Assembly: GCF_014850955.1 (NCBI RefSeq) | Contig: NZ_JACXSS010000001.1 | Location: 62,001-126,000 of the forward strand | Origin: Methylomonas albis | GTDB lineage: Bacteria; Pseudomonadota; Gammaproteobacteria; Methylococcales; Methylomonadaceae | Direction of reading: 5' to 3' | DNA: 64,000 nt | In this document: positions 43,420-52,485 of the stretch, in pieces | Layout of the letters: every line of letters begins with the position of its first letter | Numbering within the stretch: the stretch's first letter is position 1 | Made by a program: the position numbers and the translations under genes | Notes under the pieces: generated by a model | Database searches by the model: none | Seen by the model: only the letters and a program-made list of their open reading frames with translations | What the model was told of the DNA's origin: nothing

Positions 43420-44412
43420 TTAAGCGATCACTACCAGCCACGGTGTTAATCGGTAAATTCGGATAGGTAGGGTTTGTTGCAACGATTCCAGGGTCTTATC
43501 GGTGTCGCGAATATCGAAGCGGCCGCTGACTTTAAGATCCTGCAATGCCTGATTGCGGATTATCAGGCTGCCACGCCGATAGCGGCCAATTTCCGCAATC
43601 ACCGCCTTGAGCGGAGCGTTGTCGAACGAGGCGCTGCCTTTTAACCACGCCGTGGCGTTGCCGGTTGGCTGGTGGCTGACTTCGCTTTGGTGGCGAGCGT
43701 CGACCGCGATGCTGTCATTGACTTTTAAGGTGGCCGGATTTTGTCGATCCCGACTGACTTCCACCACCCCGCTCACCACGCTGATAATGTCGTTGTCGGC
43801 GTCTTCTCTAACCACAAAACGTGTGCCCAGTACCCGCGTATTGCTGTAGCGGCCGTCCACTTGAAAAGGATGTTGGGGGTCGGGTTGCACGTCAAAAAAT
43901 GCTTCGCCCCGGTCGAGCTGGACATGGCGCTGACCATTACGCATGTTAACGTTAAGAGCGGTGCCGGAATTTAAGGTGACTTGGCTGCCGTCGCTGAGCT
44001 GTACGGTTTTTATTTCGCCGACGGTGGTGCAGTAGTCCGCCCGCCAACAGCTTAAAGCCGGTTGATAAACAATCGCAGCGATGATCAAGCTGGCAGCTGC
44101 GGCTAGCAGCAGTTTGGCGTCGGGGCGGATGCCGGACCGCCGCCGAAGGTTTTTGGGGGGATTATTGCGCGGCGAAAACTGTGGCGACAATGTTGCAGTG
44201 TCCAGCGTTGCGCGGAAATCGGCATCCTCCCAAAACGCAGAGATTTCGGCGTAGGCCTGGCGGTGAGCCGGGTCGGCTTGATGCCAGATTTGAAATAGCC
44301 TGCGTTCGTCTACCGCCACCGACTCGGCACGCAGCCGCACAAACCACGCCATCGCCTGCTCGCTAATGGTGTCGGGGTTGTCAGAGTCTGGAGAGGACTG
44401 GTTTTCGGTCAT
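43420..44412 (-). CDS. FecR-type sigma regulator (cassette 5)
   Basis: A 330-residue regulator. The cytosolic region AMAWFVRLRAESVAVDERRLFQIWHQADPAHRQAY is the canonical FecR N-terminus, and one TM lies at about 100-116. The periplasmic FecR domain has TVQLSDGSQVTLNSGTALNV and DRGEAFFDVQPDPQHPFQV, and the C-terminal contact domain holds RYRRGSLIIRNQAL. A Cys pair after the TM (SCWRADYCTT) is unusual among the five paralogues. It is the most divergent FecR in the array. Confidence 0.92.
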   Translation of the reverse strand: MTENQSSPDSDNPDTISEQAMAWFVRLRAESVAVDERRLFQIWHQADPAHRQAYAEISAFWEDADFRATLDTATLSPQFSPRNNPPKNLRRRSGIRPDAKLLLAAAASLIIAAIVYQPALSCWRADYCTTVGEIKTVQLSDGSQVTLNSGTALNVNMRNGQRHVQLDRGEAFFDVQPDPQHPFQVDGRYSNTRVLGTRFVVREDADNDIISVVSGVVEVSRDRQNPATLKVNDSIAVDARHQSEVSHQPTGNATAWLKGSASFDNAPLKAVIAEIGRYRRGSLIIRNQALQDLKVSGRFDIRDTDKTLESLQQTLPIRIYRLTPWLVVIA

Positions 44413-44484
44413 GGCTGCATTATAAGGCGCTAGGGTAGGCGTATGCTTTGGAATATCGGTAAGACGGTTAAGGCGGCTAAAACC

Positions 44485-45000
44485 TCAGTCGGTCCGATAG
44501 GGGCGGCCAAAATGATTACCTAGCTGTTTGCGGCAATACAGCAAGCCTTTGAGGATGTGTTTCTCCACGGCGCTCTCGGAAATATTCAGAAAATTAGCCA
44601 CTTCCCGATAACTCAATCCATGAATTTTATGCAGGATAAATGCATCGCGGCAGCGCGGCGGCAATTCGTGAATGGTTTGGTGCAACAAGGCGCGCCATTG
44701 CTGATCGGCTAATTCGTTTTCCACTCCGGCCAGTTGCGGCTCATCCAGATGCCGCGCCGCTTCCTGATGACGCTCGACGACTTTATGGTGGCGCAGGTGA
44801 TCCATCGCCAGATTGCTGGCGGTGCGGTATAAAAATCCGCGCGGGTGGTCTATGGGCGTATCGTTGGCGGTGCGGGCCAAAATCAGATAGCTTTCTTGCA
44901 GCAAATCTTCCGCGGTTTCCGGGCATTTGACTATCCGCAGCAAATGGTGCAGCAGCTCCTTGCAATACAGGCGGTAAAGCGAACTAATATCCAAATCCAT
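44485..45000 (-). CDS. FecI-type ECF sigma factor (cassette 5)
   Basis: A 171-residue sigma factor (190 if ATG 45057 is used). Region 2 carries TAEDLLQESYLILART and HPRGFLYRTASNLAMDHLRH; region 4 carries LPPRCRDAFILHKIHGLSYREVANFLNISESAVEKHI. The shorter start MDLDISSLYRLY matches family length. It is divergent from a sixth STN receptor gene whose start is 430 bases away, so it may control both the cassette 5 receptor and that one. Confidence 0.92.
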   Translation of the reverse strand: MDLDISSLYRLYCKELLHHLLRIVKCPETAEDLLQESYLILARTANDTPIDHPRGFLYRTASNLAMDHLRHHKVVERHQEAARHLDEPQLAGVENELADQQWRALLHQTIHELPPRCRDAFILHKIHGLSYREVANFLNISESAVEKHILKGLLYCRKQLGNHFGRPYRTD

Positions 45001-45429
45001 GTTGTGGGAATTGCCAGAATCGGAGAGTTTTGAATCAAAAAGTAACGCCAGATTCATGCCAGGTAAAACCTTAACCGCCGCGAGTGCGGCAAAAGCCAGG
45101 CCACTCGTGCCGTTGGCTCAGCTTGCTAGTGATTGATCTGTTCCTCGCCAAGCCTGGAGCCAATACTTTGATGGCAATAAATAGGTTAAATGCCGCACTC
45201 TCTGAGTCATCTCGCCTATTTTTTATTCGCATTGCTTGTACAGCAATTCAAGAGTCGATAACCGAATAAAGTGGTCCAAAGGCTTATGGCCGACCTGGGA
45301 ATGATGGCGGCATTGAATCTAAAGATTTGCTAAATAGTTGCAAAGATTTTTCATCCCTCACCTCCTGTTTTATGCCTGTCGTGCGTCAAAACAACGATAG
45401 TCATCATTTAACAACATCGAGGGAAATTC
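45001..45429. other. Divergent intergenic region, fecI / receptor
   Basis: About 430 bases. GAGGGAA before ATG 45430 is the receptor ribosome-binding site. I saw no credible gene, Fur box or strong inverted repeat. Confidence 0.35.
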
Positions 45430-47853
45430 ATGACGTTAAAAAACACATTTAACGGCGGCTTGCCAGGACATGCTTCGGTACTGGTTTTTGGCGCGCTACT
45501 GGCGGTTTCCGGCGCAGCAGTGGCAGATAGTGCCAGTCGAGCTTTCAACATCCCTGCCGGCTCCTTGTCAACCGCGCTAAACCGTTTGGCGGAATCCGGC
45601 GGCTTGCAATTGGTCTACGACGCCGCTATCGCCGAGGGCTTGCAAAGCAAGGGTATCAGCGGCAATTACACGCCGGAAGCGGCATTGAAACAGTTACTGA
45701 GCAACAGCGGCCTGAGTTACCGCGTCGCCGAGAACGGCAACGTGCTGATAGAAAGGCAGCAATTGAATTACAAGCAGGAACCTACGGCTTTGCCGGCGGT
45801 AAATGTGGTCGGCAAAACCCCCAGCAGCTTTGACGGCGAAGACCCATACAACAAAGACTACATGCGCCCCAATGCGATAACAGCAACCAAGACCGACACG
45901 CCGCTGATGCAAACGCCGATGTCGGTCAAGGTTGTGCCGCAACAGGTATTAAAAGACCAGCAGGCTATTACCGTCGACCAAGCCCTCAGCAATGTCAGTG
46001 GTGTAACCAGTGGTCTTGGCGGTTCGGGCATGTTTTTTATGCGTGGTTTTGGCAACTACAATGTTTATCGGGATGGTTTTTTAAATCAAAGTCAGTGGGC
46101 GCATACCGAGGATTTGGCTAACATCGAACGAGTGGAAGTATTAAAAGGCCCTGGCTCATTGCTTTATGGCCGTTCCGAACCGGGCGGCTTGGTCAATTTT
46201 GTCACCAAACAGCCTTTGGATACACCGTATTACAGTCTGCGCCAGCAGTTTGGCTCCTTCGACATGTATCGCACCAGTGTTGATGCCACCGGTCCGCTCA
46301 CCGCCAACAAAGACTTGGCTTATCGTTTTAACCTGGGTTACCAAAGCAATCATAGCTTCCAGGAATTTGGCGGCAACGAACGACTGTTGGTAGCCCCAAG
46401 TTTACGTTGGAATATCAGTGACAGGACAACCTCGACTTTGAAACTGGAATATAGTGATATTAAAGAAATGGGGCTCGGAAAGGTACCACTCCAAGGTAAT
46501 CGACCAGCTTCCATTTCTCGCGCACTGAATCTCGGCGATCCCTGGAATTTTCAGGAAGATGAATATGTGATGTTGTCGCTGAATACCGAGCATGCATTTA
46601 ATGATGACTGGAAATTACGGCATCGGTTTAATTTCAGTAATCACGAATTAACAATGTCAGGCATTTTTGCGGGAACGCCGAGCGTACAACCGAATGGTGA
46701 TGTGAGACGAATATTTTTTGCACAAAATACCGATGGTGGCGATTACCAACATAATTTTTTCAACGCCTTGGAATTGACCGGAAAATTCGATACCGGAGCG
46801 CTGAAGCATACCCTGTTGGTTGGCGGCGATTATTATCGAACTGATTATCGGGCAAGTTCGTCCGGATTTGGCGATGGGCCGAATCAATTTGATACTAGCA
46901 ATATCTATAATCCTATCCATAGGGCTGCTCCTCCAGTCATTCCGGCTGATGCTATTTCTTACTCAAATTACAGTTTGCCGTGGTTTGGACTGTATGCCCA
47001 GGATCAAATTGAACTGCCTTACCACGTTCATGTCATGGGTGGTTTACGTTATGACAGTGCCGAAACCACTGGCACCAGTAGCGGACTATGGGGTGGTCCG
47101 ATTCAAAGTACCAGTGAAGATCGCGTATCACCGCGTGGCGGGATAGTTTGGCAACCCTTACCTGAACTATCTTTTTACGGTAGTTATACCGAAAACTTTG
47201 GTCAATCCAATGCATTTATGTGGAATAAGCCACTTCCTCCACAAACCGCTCAGCAGTGGGAAACCGGCGTCAAAACCGAATTGTTTGACGGTCGATTCAT
47301 GGCATCCGTGGCTTATTTTGATCTAAAAAAACAAAATGTGCCGATGCAAGTTGACCCCTTAACGACCAAAGCCATTGGAGCTGCAGAAAGCAGAGGTATC
47401 GAGTTTGATGTAAGCGGAGAGATATTGCCGGGATGGAATGTGATAGGCGGCTATGCTTATACGCCGTTTGCCAAAACCACCAAGGACTCCTTTGATGGTT
47501 CGGACGCAGGCAATACCGGATTGCGCTTGAACAACGCTCCTAAACATAACGGCAGCTTATGGACGACCTATGAAATCCAAGGCGGCGACTTGCAAGGCTT
47601 GAAAGTCGGTGCCGGCGTAAAAGCGTTGAGTCAGCGGGAAATTGGCTACGACGAAAGCGCCCAGGCACCGGGCTATGCCACTCTCAATCTGATGGGAAGC
47701 CAAGCCTGGAAAGTAGGGAAGTCCAAAATTACTGCTCAGCTTAATGTCGATAACCTGCTCGATAAGACCTATACGGCGTCAATATACAGTTATGGTCCTA
47801 CCTACTATGGGGCACCCCGTACATTCATGGGTGCTATAAAAATCGAGTATTAA
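45430..47853 (+). CDS. STN-domain TonB-dependent receptor (divergent from cassette 5)
   Basis: An 807-residue receptor. The signal peptide ends near AAVADS (about 33), followed by an STN domain at about 36-108 (FNIPAGSLSTALNRLAES). TonB-box-like LPAVNVVGK is next, the plug contains VEVLKGPGSLLYGRSEPGGLVN, and the barrel ends AIKIEY. GAGGGAA lies 5 bases before ATG 45430. It is the only STN receptor here on the plus strand and has no FecIR pair of its own downstream. Regulation presumably comes from the divergent FecI/FecR of cassette 5. The ligand is unknown. Confidence 0.93.
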   Translation: MTLKNTFNGGLPGHASVLVFGALLAVSGAAVADSASRAFNIPAGSLSTALNRLAESGGLQLVYDAAIAEGLQSKGISGNYTPEAALKQLLSNSGLSYRVAENGNVLIERQQLNYKQEPTALPAVNVVGKTPSSFDGEDPYNKDYMRPNAITATKTDTPLMQTPMSVKVVPQQVLKDQQAITVDQALSNVSGVTSGLGGSGMFFMRGFGNYNVYRDGFLNQSQWAHTEDLANIERVEVLKGPGSLLYGRSEPGGLVNFVTKQPLDTPYYSLRQQFGSFDMYRTSVDATGPLTANKDLAYRFNLGYQSNHSFQEFGGNERLLVAPSLRWNISDRTTSTLKLEYSDIKEMGLGKVPLQGNRPASISRALNLGDPWNFQEDEYVMLSLNTEHAFNDDWKLRHRFNFSNHELTMSGIFAGTPSVQPNGDVRRIFFAQNTDGGDYQHNFFNALELTGKFDTGALKHTLLVGGDYYRTDYRASSSGFGDGPNQFDTSNIYNPIHRAAPPVIPADAISYSNYSLPWFGLYAQDQIELPYHVHVMGGLRYDSAETTGTSSGLWGGPIQSTSEDRVSPRGGIVWQPLPELSFYGSYTENFGQSNAFMWNKPLPPQTAQQWETGVKTELFDGRFMASVAYFDLKKQNVPMQVDPLTTKAIGAAESRGIEFDVSGEILPGWNVIGGYAYTPFAKTTKDSFDGSDAGNTGLRLNNAPKHNGSLWTTYEIQGGDLQGLKVGAGVKALSQREIGYDESAQAPGYATLNLMGSQAWKVGKSKITAQLNVDNLLDKTYTASIYSYGPTYYGAPRTFMGAIKIEY

Positions 47854-48433
47854 CACAATCTAGGCAGGTCCAGTGTAGGTCGGGATTTGCACTCCTGGCC
47901 TCACTTCGAACGCTTACAGCAAAGCCATCAAGGCATCGCCGCCGGACTATAGAATTCATTTAAATTGAGTTTGACCGCCATTTTGCGCGTTTAACCGCGA
48001 CCAGAAATCATATGGCCTGACCGCGAATAGTGATAAAGCGTATGGCAACAAAAAGCATTCGGGCCGGGGCAATGCTGGCTTACAGCAGCAAAGATCGCTT
48101 TAAGATTGCTTGGGGAAAGCGAAGAAAAGAAGAATATGAGCAATATACTAATCGTCCCTGCCCGGATAAAAGCGTTTTTTCCGCGCTTTTATCCAGGTAA
48201 TCCCTGGCGTCTTGTTTTCCATGTTCACGGGGGAGAGAACTTAACATCCTTGACACCGCCATTAATATAACAATATTTGTGCCAAATTGTGCGAGCCTTA
48301 TATTTCAAGGCGTTTAAGATAAAACCAATAGTAGGCAATTTAATTTCTATGTTATTTACCGCAATTAAGGCTTTGCTTTGTGTTATTTCCCCTAAAAACC
48401 ACAGTTGATCAATTCCGCGTTCAATCATGGATA
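47854..48433. other. Intergenic region, receptor / mtgA
   Basis: About 580 bases with no supported gene; short frames here lack conserved features. It holds the strong hairpin at 48164-48194. Confidence 0.4.
48164..48194. terminator. Strong hairpin downstream of the sixth receptor
   Basis: GGATAAAAGCG and CGCTTTTATCC form a perfect 11-bp stem with a T-rich 9-base loop. It may end transcription from the receptor gene 310 bases upstream, though no U-run follows the stem. Confidence 0.4.
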
Positions 48434-49207
48434 ATGATGATCCCTGCCACAACGCCCGAATCGCCCGTGAAGCACTTCCGCCACCCGGCCCGCTATCGCC
48501 AACTTTGGCGCCAATCCAGAACGGCTTTGTCATTGCCACAACTTTGCAAACGCGGCCTGGCTTATGCCTTGCTGTTTTTTATCCTCAGCTCGCTAGTGCT
48601 GGTAGGCGCATTGCGGTTTCTGCCGGCACCGACGTCGGCATTTATGCTGCATCAGCATATCGACGATCTAGCGGAAGGCCGTCGTTATAAAGGTATTGAT
48701 CAACGCTGGGTCAGCCGCCGGCATATTTCTCCGCACGCTTTTGCTGCAGTGGTCGCGTCCGAAGATCAATTGTTTTATCAGCACAACGGCTTTGATGTCG
48801 ATGCCATCGGTAAAGCCTTTAACCAATATTTGCGCGGCGGCAAATTACGCGGGGCCAGCACGATTAGCCAGCAAGTAGCGAAGAATTTATTTTTGAGTCC
48901 GGCCAAAAACTTCGGCCGCAAAGCTTTGGAGATATGGTTTACGCTGTTGATAGAAGCGGTTTGGGACAAACAGCGAATTCTGGAAATGTACTTGAATATT
49001 GCCGAATTCGGCGATCATTTGTTTGGTATCGAAGCGGCCAGTCGCCGTTATTTCGGCATTTCCGCGCAACAATTGTCGTCCAATCAAGCGGCGCTGTTGG
49101 CCGCTACTTTACCGAATCCGATATTGCTAAAAGCCGATCAGCCCAGCGCTTATGTCTATAAGCGCCAAGGCTGGATCTTGGGCCAAATGCGGGCGTTGGG
49201 GAGTTAG
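48434..49207 (+). CDS. mtgA: Monofunctional biosynthetic peptidoglycan transglycosylase
   Basis: About 257 residues. One N-terminal membrane anchor (GLAYALLFFILSSLVLVGAL, about 41-60) is followed by a GT51 glycosyltransferase domain that polymerises lipid II on the periplasmic side. Motif 1 is ASEDQLFYQHNGFD (catalytic Glu 110), motif 2 GASTISQQVAKNLFL (140-154), and later RILEMYLNIAEFG and AASRRYFGISAQQL. The start is chosen at ATG 48434 (an ATG at 48437 follows directly). A GTG at 48380 would give a longer, less likely tail. It is convergent with yjgA. Confidence 0.93.
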   Translation: MMIPATTPESPVKHFRHPARYRQLWRQSRTALSLPQLCKRGLAYALLFFILSSLVLVGALRFLPAPTSAFMLHQHIDDLAEGRRYKGIDQRWVSRRHISPHAFAAVVASEDQLFYQHNGFDVDAIGKAFNQYLRGGKLRGASTISQQVAKNLFLSPAKNFGRKALEIWFTLLIEAVWDKQRILEMYLNIAEFGDHLFGIEAASRRYFGISAQQLSSNQAALLAATLPNPILLKADQPSAYVYKRQGWILGQMRALGS

Positions 49208-49237
49208 CACCGCTTCGCACCGCCAAGCCCTTCTACG

Positions 49238-49867
49238 TTAATCTTCTGCGTCCTCATTATCCCGCTCGTCCTCTTCATCCTGCGGCAGGCCGGAAGCGTC
49301 GGCAATCAGTTCTTTCAGATACTTGTATAACAAGCGCGCAGACTTCGGCGGCTTGGCTTCCTTGGCTTCTTTCTGTGCGTTGCGTTGCAATTGGCGCAAA
49401 TGTTGGCTATCCGCGCCCGGAAATTCTTCCATAAATTGGGTCAGTTGCTGATTACCATTGGCTGCCAGCAGCAAATCGCGCCAGCGTTCGGCCTGATGAT
49501 GTTCTCTGACCGCATGGGCGCTGCGGTTTTTCATCCGCGCCAGTTTTTCATGAATCGCGGCGGTATCCAGCTTTCTGAGTTGCGCGGTGATATATTTCAA
49601 CAAGCGCTTTCTGGCGGAGTTTTGCCCCATCTTGCCGGCGTCGCGCAGGGCTTGTTCTATGCTCTCCGGCAATTCGAATTCGGCGATATGCGTTGGGGAT
49701 AGCGCGCAAATTTCCTCAGCCATCACAAGCACTTCGGCAATTTCTTTTTTGATCCGGGTCTTGTTGGGGCGTACCGCATAATGCTCGGCTTCTGCATCTT
49801 CGCTTTCGCCCTCGGTTTCGTCGTAATACTCTTCTTCGTATTCTTCTTGGTAATCTTCGTCGTTCAT
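49238..49867 (-). CDS. yjgA: YjgA/DarP ribosome-associated protein (DUF615)
   Basis: A 209-residue cytosolic protein with a very acidic N-terminus (EDYQEEYEEEYYDETEGE...). The family core is KTRIKKEIAEVLVMAEEICALSP, LPESIEQALRDAGKMGQNSARKRLLKYITAQLRKLD and RWRDLLLAANGNQQLTQFMEEFPGADSQHLRQL, and it ends in an acidic tail. E. coli YjgA (DarP) associates with late 50S ribosome assembly intermediates. The stop of the upstream small membrane-protein gene lies 1 base before its ATG (TGACATG), so the two are cotranscribed. Confidence 0.92.
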   Translation of the reverse strand: MNDEDYQEEYEEEYYDETEGESEDAEAEHYAVRPNKTRIKKEIAEVLVMAEEICALSPTHIAEFELPESIEQALRDAGKMGQNSARKRLLKYITAQLRKLDTAAIHEKLARMKNRSAHAVREHHQAERWRDLLLAANGNQQLTQFMEEFPGADSQHLRQLQRNAQKEAKEAKPPKSARLLYKYLKELIADASGLPQDEEDERDNEDAED

Positions 49868-49868
49868 G

Positions 49869-50051
49869 TCAAACCATTGCTATTAAGAAAAGCACGAACA
49901 TCACCACCATCAATATCGGCACGATAACGCTGGGCCAGTCGGACGGTGTTTGTTTGCTGCGCGCCAGTGCGGCTTTGATGCCGGGCTGCATCCAGAACAA
50001 AAGCAGAAGCGCCAAGGCGCCGAGTATCAGGTTTTCCCGGGTTGACAGCAT
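49869..50051 (-). CDS. Small two-TM membrane protein
   Basis: A 60-residue protein starting MLSTRENLILGALALLLLFWM. It has two hydrophobic segments (about 7-22 and 41-59) separated by GIKAALARSKQTPSDWP. No family is recognised. A longer open frame to 50153 has no support. It immediately precedes yjgA on the same strand. Confidence 0.6.
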   Translation of the reverse strand: MLSTRENLILGALALLLLFWMQPGIKAALARSKQTPSDWPSVIVPILMVVMFVLFLIAMV

Positions 50052-50544
50052 GATTGACCGCTTTGTTTGAGTGAGATGGAAGCCGCTATCGACTCGCCCA
50101 TGGGGCATTCTAACAAACCTTGCCATGCAACAAGGCATTGCTTCTCGCGGCAATTTAAAAGTTTTTCTTGGGATTGGCCGCTAAGTGACTATTGTGACAG
50201 GAAAAAACCAGTTATTCACAGAAGCTGTGGATAACTCTGTGTATAAAATGTCGAAAGCCCTTGTCATTCCCCGGTAACACTGGGGTGCTGTCAAATTGTA
50301 CAACATTAGCTCATCATAATTTATTCATAAAAATCAATATGATAGCAATATGTCTTGTTTTTCAACAAGTTATTTTGTCAAGTGTTTTTATGCGCTTGTC
50401 GTAAACAAATTAATGTGCATAACTCGTTTACACGTTGTGCAAATTTGCTGCCAAACTGGATTTTTGCCTAGGCTTTACGCGGAGCAGGTTCTATGGACTG
50501 CTCAAATTTGCGATAATGGATGGTTTTTAAAAAAGAGTCGTTTC
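50052..50544. other. Long AT-rich region upstream of rdgC
   Basis: About 490 bases between divergent genes. It contains the DnaA-box cluster listed separately and an AT-rich stretch at about 50295-50425. The frame upstream of rdgC from 50350 has no conserved residues and is not taken as coding. Confidence 0.5.
50212..50422. promoter_or_regulatory. Cluster of four perfect DnaA-box 9-mers
   Basis: Matches to TTATNCACA lie at 50212-50220 (TTATTCACA, plus), 50226-50234 (TTATCCACA, minus), 50238-50246 (TTATACACA, minus) and 50414-50422 (TTATGCACA, minus). The first three fall within 35 bases, with spacers of 5 and 3. An AT-rich stretch lies between the third and fourth. This could be a DnaA-titrating or DnaA-regulated site, or part of a replication origin. 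Which of these applies cannot be told from sequence alone. Confidence 0.6.
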
Positions 50545-51453
50545 ATGTGGTTTAAAAATCTTGCTGTCTACCGTTTTACCGAGCCCTTTACCTTGGATGC
50601 CACTGCCTTGGAGCAACAACTGCAACAGCAACCGTTTCATTCCTGCGGTAGCCACGACGAGTTTAGTTTCGGCTGGACTTCGCCGCTAGGTAGGGCCTCG
50701 GATATGTTGGTTCATGCCAATAACGGCTTCTTGATGCTTTGCGGCAAAAAGGAAGAAAAAGTTGTGCCGGCGTCGGTGATCAACGAGATGCTGCAAGAGC
50801 GAATCAACGAAATAGAAGAACGCGAAGCCCGTAAATTACCAGGGAAGGAGCGCAGTCGGATCAAGGACGAATTGATATTCGAACTGCTGCCGCGCGCGTT
50901 TTCATTTTCCCGCAAAACTTATGCTTATATTGATTGCCAGGGCGGCTGGTTGGTGGTGGATGCCGCATCGGCTAAAAAAGCCGAAGACATGCTCAGCCAG
51001 TTGCGCAAATGTCTGGGGACCCTGCCGATAGTGCCAATCACCGCCACCGCTAAGCCGGCCAGCGTGATGACGCAATGGTTGATCGACAACACTTCGCCAA
51101 AAGATATTTTGATTGAAGACGAATGCGAGCTGCGTTCGCCGGAAGAAGAAGGCTCGATTATTCGCTGTAAGCGACACGACCTGGCCTTGCCGGAAATTAA
51201 AAACCATCTGGATAGCGGCAAACAAGTGATTAAGCTGGCTATGAGCTGGGCCGAACGCATTTCGTTTGTGCTGGACGAAAGTTTGGCGGTGAAGCGTCTG
51301 AAGTTTCTCGATCTGATCCAGGAGCAAGCCGCCGATATCGAAGCATTCGACGACGTCGAACAATTTGATGCCGATTTCTCCATTATGACTGCGGAACTTG
51401 CGCAATTCTTGCCGCGTCTGCTTGAATTATTTACTGCCGAAGGTAACGCCTGA
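50545..51453 (+). CDS. rdgC: Recombination-associated protein RdgC
   Basis: A 302-residue cytosolic DNA-binding protein. The conserved start MWFKNLAVYRFTEPF fixes ATG 50545; an upstream open frame to 50350 is not homologous. Typical segments are SFGWTSPLG, FLMLCGKKEEKVVPASVINEMLQERI, LPRAFSFSRKTYAYID and LALSWAERI-like LAMSWAERISFVLDE. RdgC forms a ring on DNA and modulates RecA. Its TGA overlaps the ATG of the L,D-transpeptidase gene (TGATG), so the two genes are translationally coupled. Confidence 0.96.
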   Translation: MWFKNLAVYRFTEPFTLDATALEQQLQQQPFHSCGSHDEFSFGWTSPLGRASDMLVHANNGFLMLCGKKEEKVVPASVINEMLQERINEIEEREARKLPGKERSRIKDELIFELLPRAFSFSRKTYAYIDCQGGWLVVDAASAKKAEDMLSQLRKCLGTLPIVPITATAKPASVMTQWLIDNTSPKDILIEDECELRSPEEEGSIIRCKRHDLALPEIKNHLDSGKQVIKLAMSWAERISFVLDESLAVKRLKFLDLIQEQAADIEAFDDVEQFDADFSIMTAELAQFLPRLLELFTAEGNA

Positions 51454-52412
51454 TGAAAACCCGTTTGTTATCCTGCTTGTTGCTGACTGCCAGTACAGCG
51501 GCATCGGCGCTGACTTTGGCGCCGCCTGACAAACCAGGCGACAGTTTGATCGGCAACCCACCGCACGAAGTCAAATATGTCGCGGCCAAAGAGGAGGATA
51601 CGCTGATTGATATTGCGGTCAACTTCCGGTTGGGTCAGGACGAGATAGTCCTGGCCAACCCTTATGTGGATCGTTGGCTGCCGCGTGGCGGTACAAAGGT
51701 GCGAATACCCAGTAGCTTTTTGCTGCCGAATGCGCCGCGGGAAGGCATAGTCGTTAATCTGCCGGAAATGCGGATTTACTATTTCGCGGATCCGCGCAGA
51801 ATTGAGACTTACGCCATTGGTATCGGCAGGGAAGATAACTGGAAAACGCCGTTGGGCAAAACGCGTATCACCGGAAAAACCGAGAACCCCTCCTGGACGC
51901 CGCCGCCATCCATTGTTGCCGAACACTTGGCCGACGGCGATGTGCTGGACCCTTACTACCCGCCGGGTCCGAACAATCCTCTAGGCTTATTTGCTTTTCG
52001 TCTTGGAATACCCGGTTATTTAATTCATAGCACCAATGTCGTTAATGGTGTTGGGATGCGTGTCAGCCACGGTTGTATGCGTATGTATCCCGCCGACATC
52101 GAGCAATTTTTCCCGATGGTCAAAGTTGGCGCAACAGTGAATATCGTCAATCAGCCGATCAAGGTCGGTTGGTATCACGATACTTTATACATGGAAGTGT
52201 ATCCGGAGATGGAAGAGACGCCAGCTACTTATGAGCAACGCTTACATTCTGCGCTGAATCTGATCGAGCAGGCTAATGGCGGTCAAATGCCGGTGGTCAA
52301 AGGATCGGTATTGAAAGCGGCGGTCGAAAAGGCAACGGGTATCCCTGTGGCTATTTATGAGCGTCCGACCCAAACACCGCCCTCCGTGCAAAGCCAAGCC
52401 GTGCCAAACTAA
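51453..52412 (+). CDS. L,D-transpeptidase with LysM-like domain (ErfK/YbiS type)
   Basis: A 319-residue periplasmic enzyme. The signal peptide is MKTRLLSCLLLTASTAASA, followed by a LysM-like domain (about 40-87, KEEDTLIDIAVNFRLGQDEIVLANP). The YkuD catalytic domain (about 97-235) has IHSTN at 191-195 and SHGCMRMY at 205-212, with nucleophile Cys 208. ErfK/YbiS enzymes attach Lpp-type lipoprotein to peptidoglycan or make 3-3 crosslinks. A matching Lpp-like gene with a C-terminal Lys follows on the other strand, supporting a lipoprotein-anchoring role. Confidence 0.93.
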   Translation: MKTRLLSCLLLTASTAASALTLAPPDKPGDSLIGNPPHEVKYVAAKEEDTLIDIAVNFRLGQDEIVLANPYVDRWLPRGGTKVRIPSSFLLPNAPREGIVVNLPEMRIYYFADPRRIETYAIGIGREDNWKTPLGKTRITGKTENPSWTPPPSIVAEHLADGDVLDPYYPPGPNNPLGLFAFRLGIPGYLIHSTNVVNGVGMRVSHGCMRMYPADIEQFFPMVKVGATVNIVNQPIKVGWYHDTLYMEVYPEMEETPATYEQRLHSALNLIEQANGGQMPVVKGSVLKAAVEKATGIPVAIYERPTQTPPSVQSQAVPN

Positions 52413-52426
52413 AAGTTAGAGGCAAT

Positions 52427-52462
52427 AAAAAAGCCCGTGGCCTTGCGGCTCACGGGCTTTTT
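52427..52462. terminator. Bidirectional intrinsic terminator
   Basis: AAAAAAGCCCGTG ... CACGGGCTTTTT: a GC-rich 7-bp core stem extended by A/T arms, with a U-run on either strand. It lies between the convergent L,D-transpeptidase and Lpp-like genes and suits both. Confidence 0.85.
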
Positions 52463-52485
52463 AAAATCAACAACAGCAATAAAGC

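Noticed and set aside
16276..47853. Fur boxes upstream of the fecI genes
   Set aside because: No site close to the 19-bp consensus was seen upstream of any of the five sigma-factor genes; a position-weight-matrix scan would be needed to exclude weak ones.
23149..47853. Assigning the receptors to methanobactin, pyoverdine, citrate or other named ligands
   Set aside because: STN receptors of this type cannot be assigned a ligand from sequence alone, and no siderophore or methanobactin biosynthesis gene is in the window.
48225..48539. 104-residue minus-strand open frame upstream of mtgA
   Set aside because: It overlaps the mtgA start, shows no conserved pattern, and lies mostly in AT-rich intergenic sequence.
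50350..50544. N-terminal extension of rdgC
   Set aside because: RdgC begins MWFKNL at 50545; the extension is Cys-rich, unconserved and overlaps a DnaA box.
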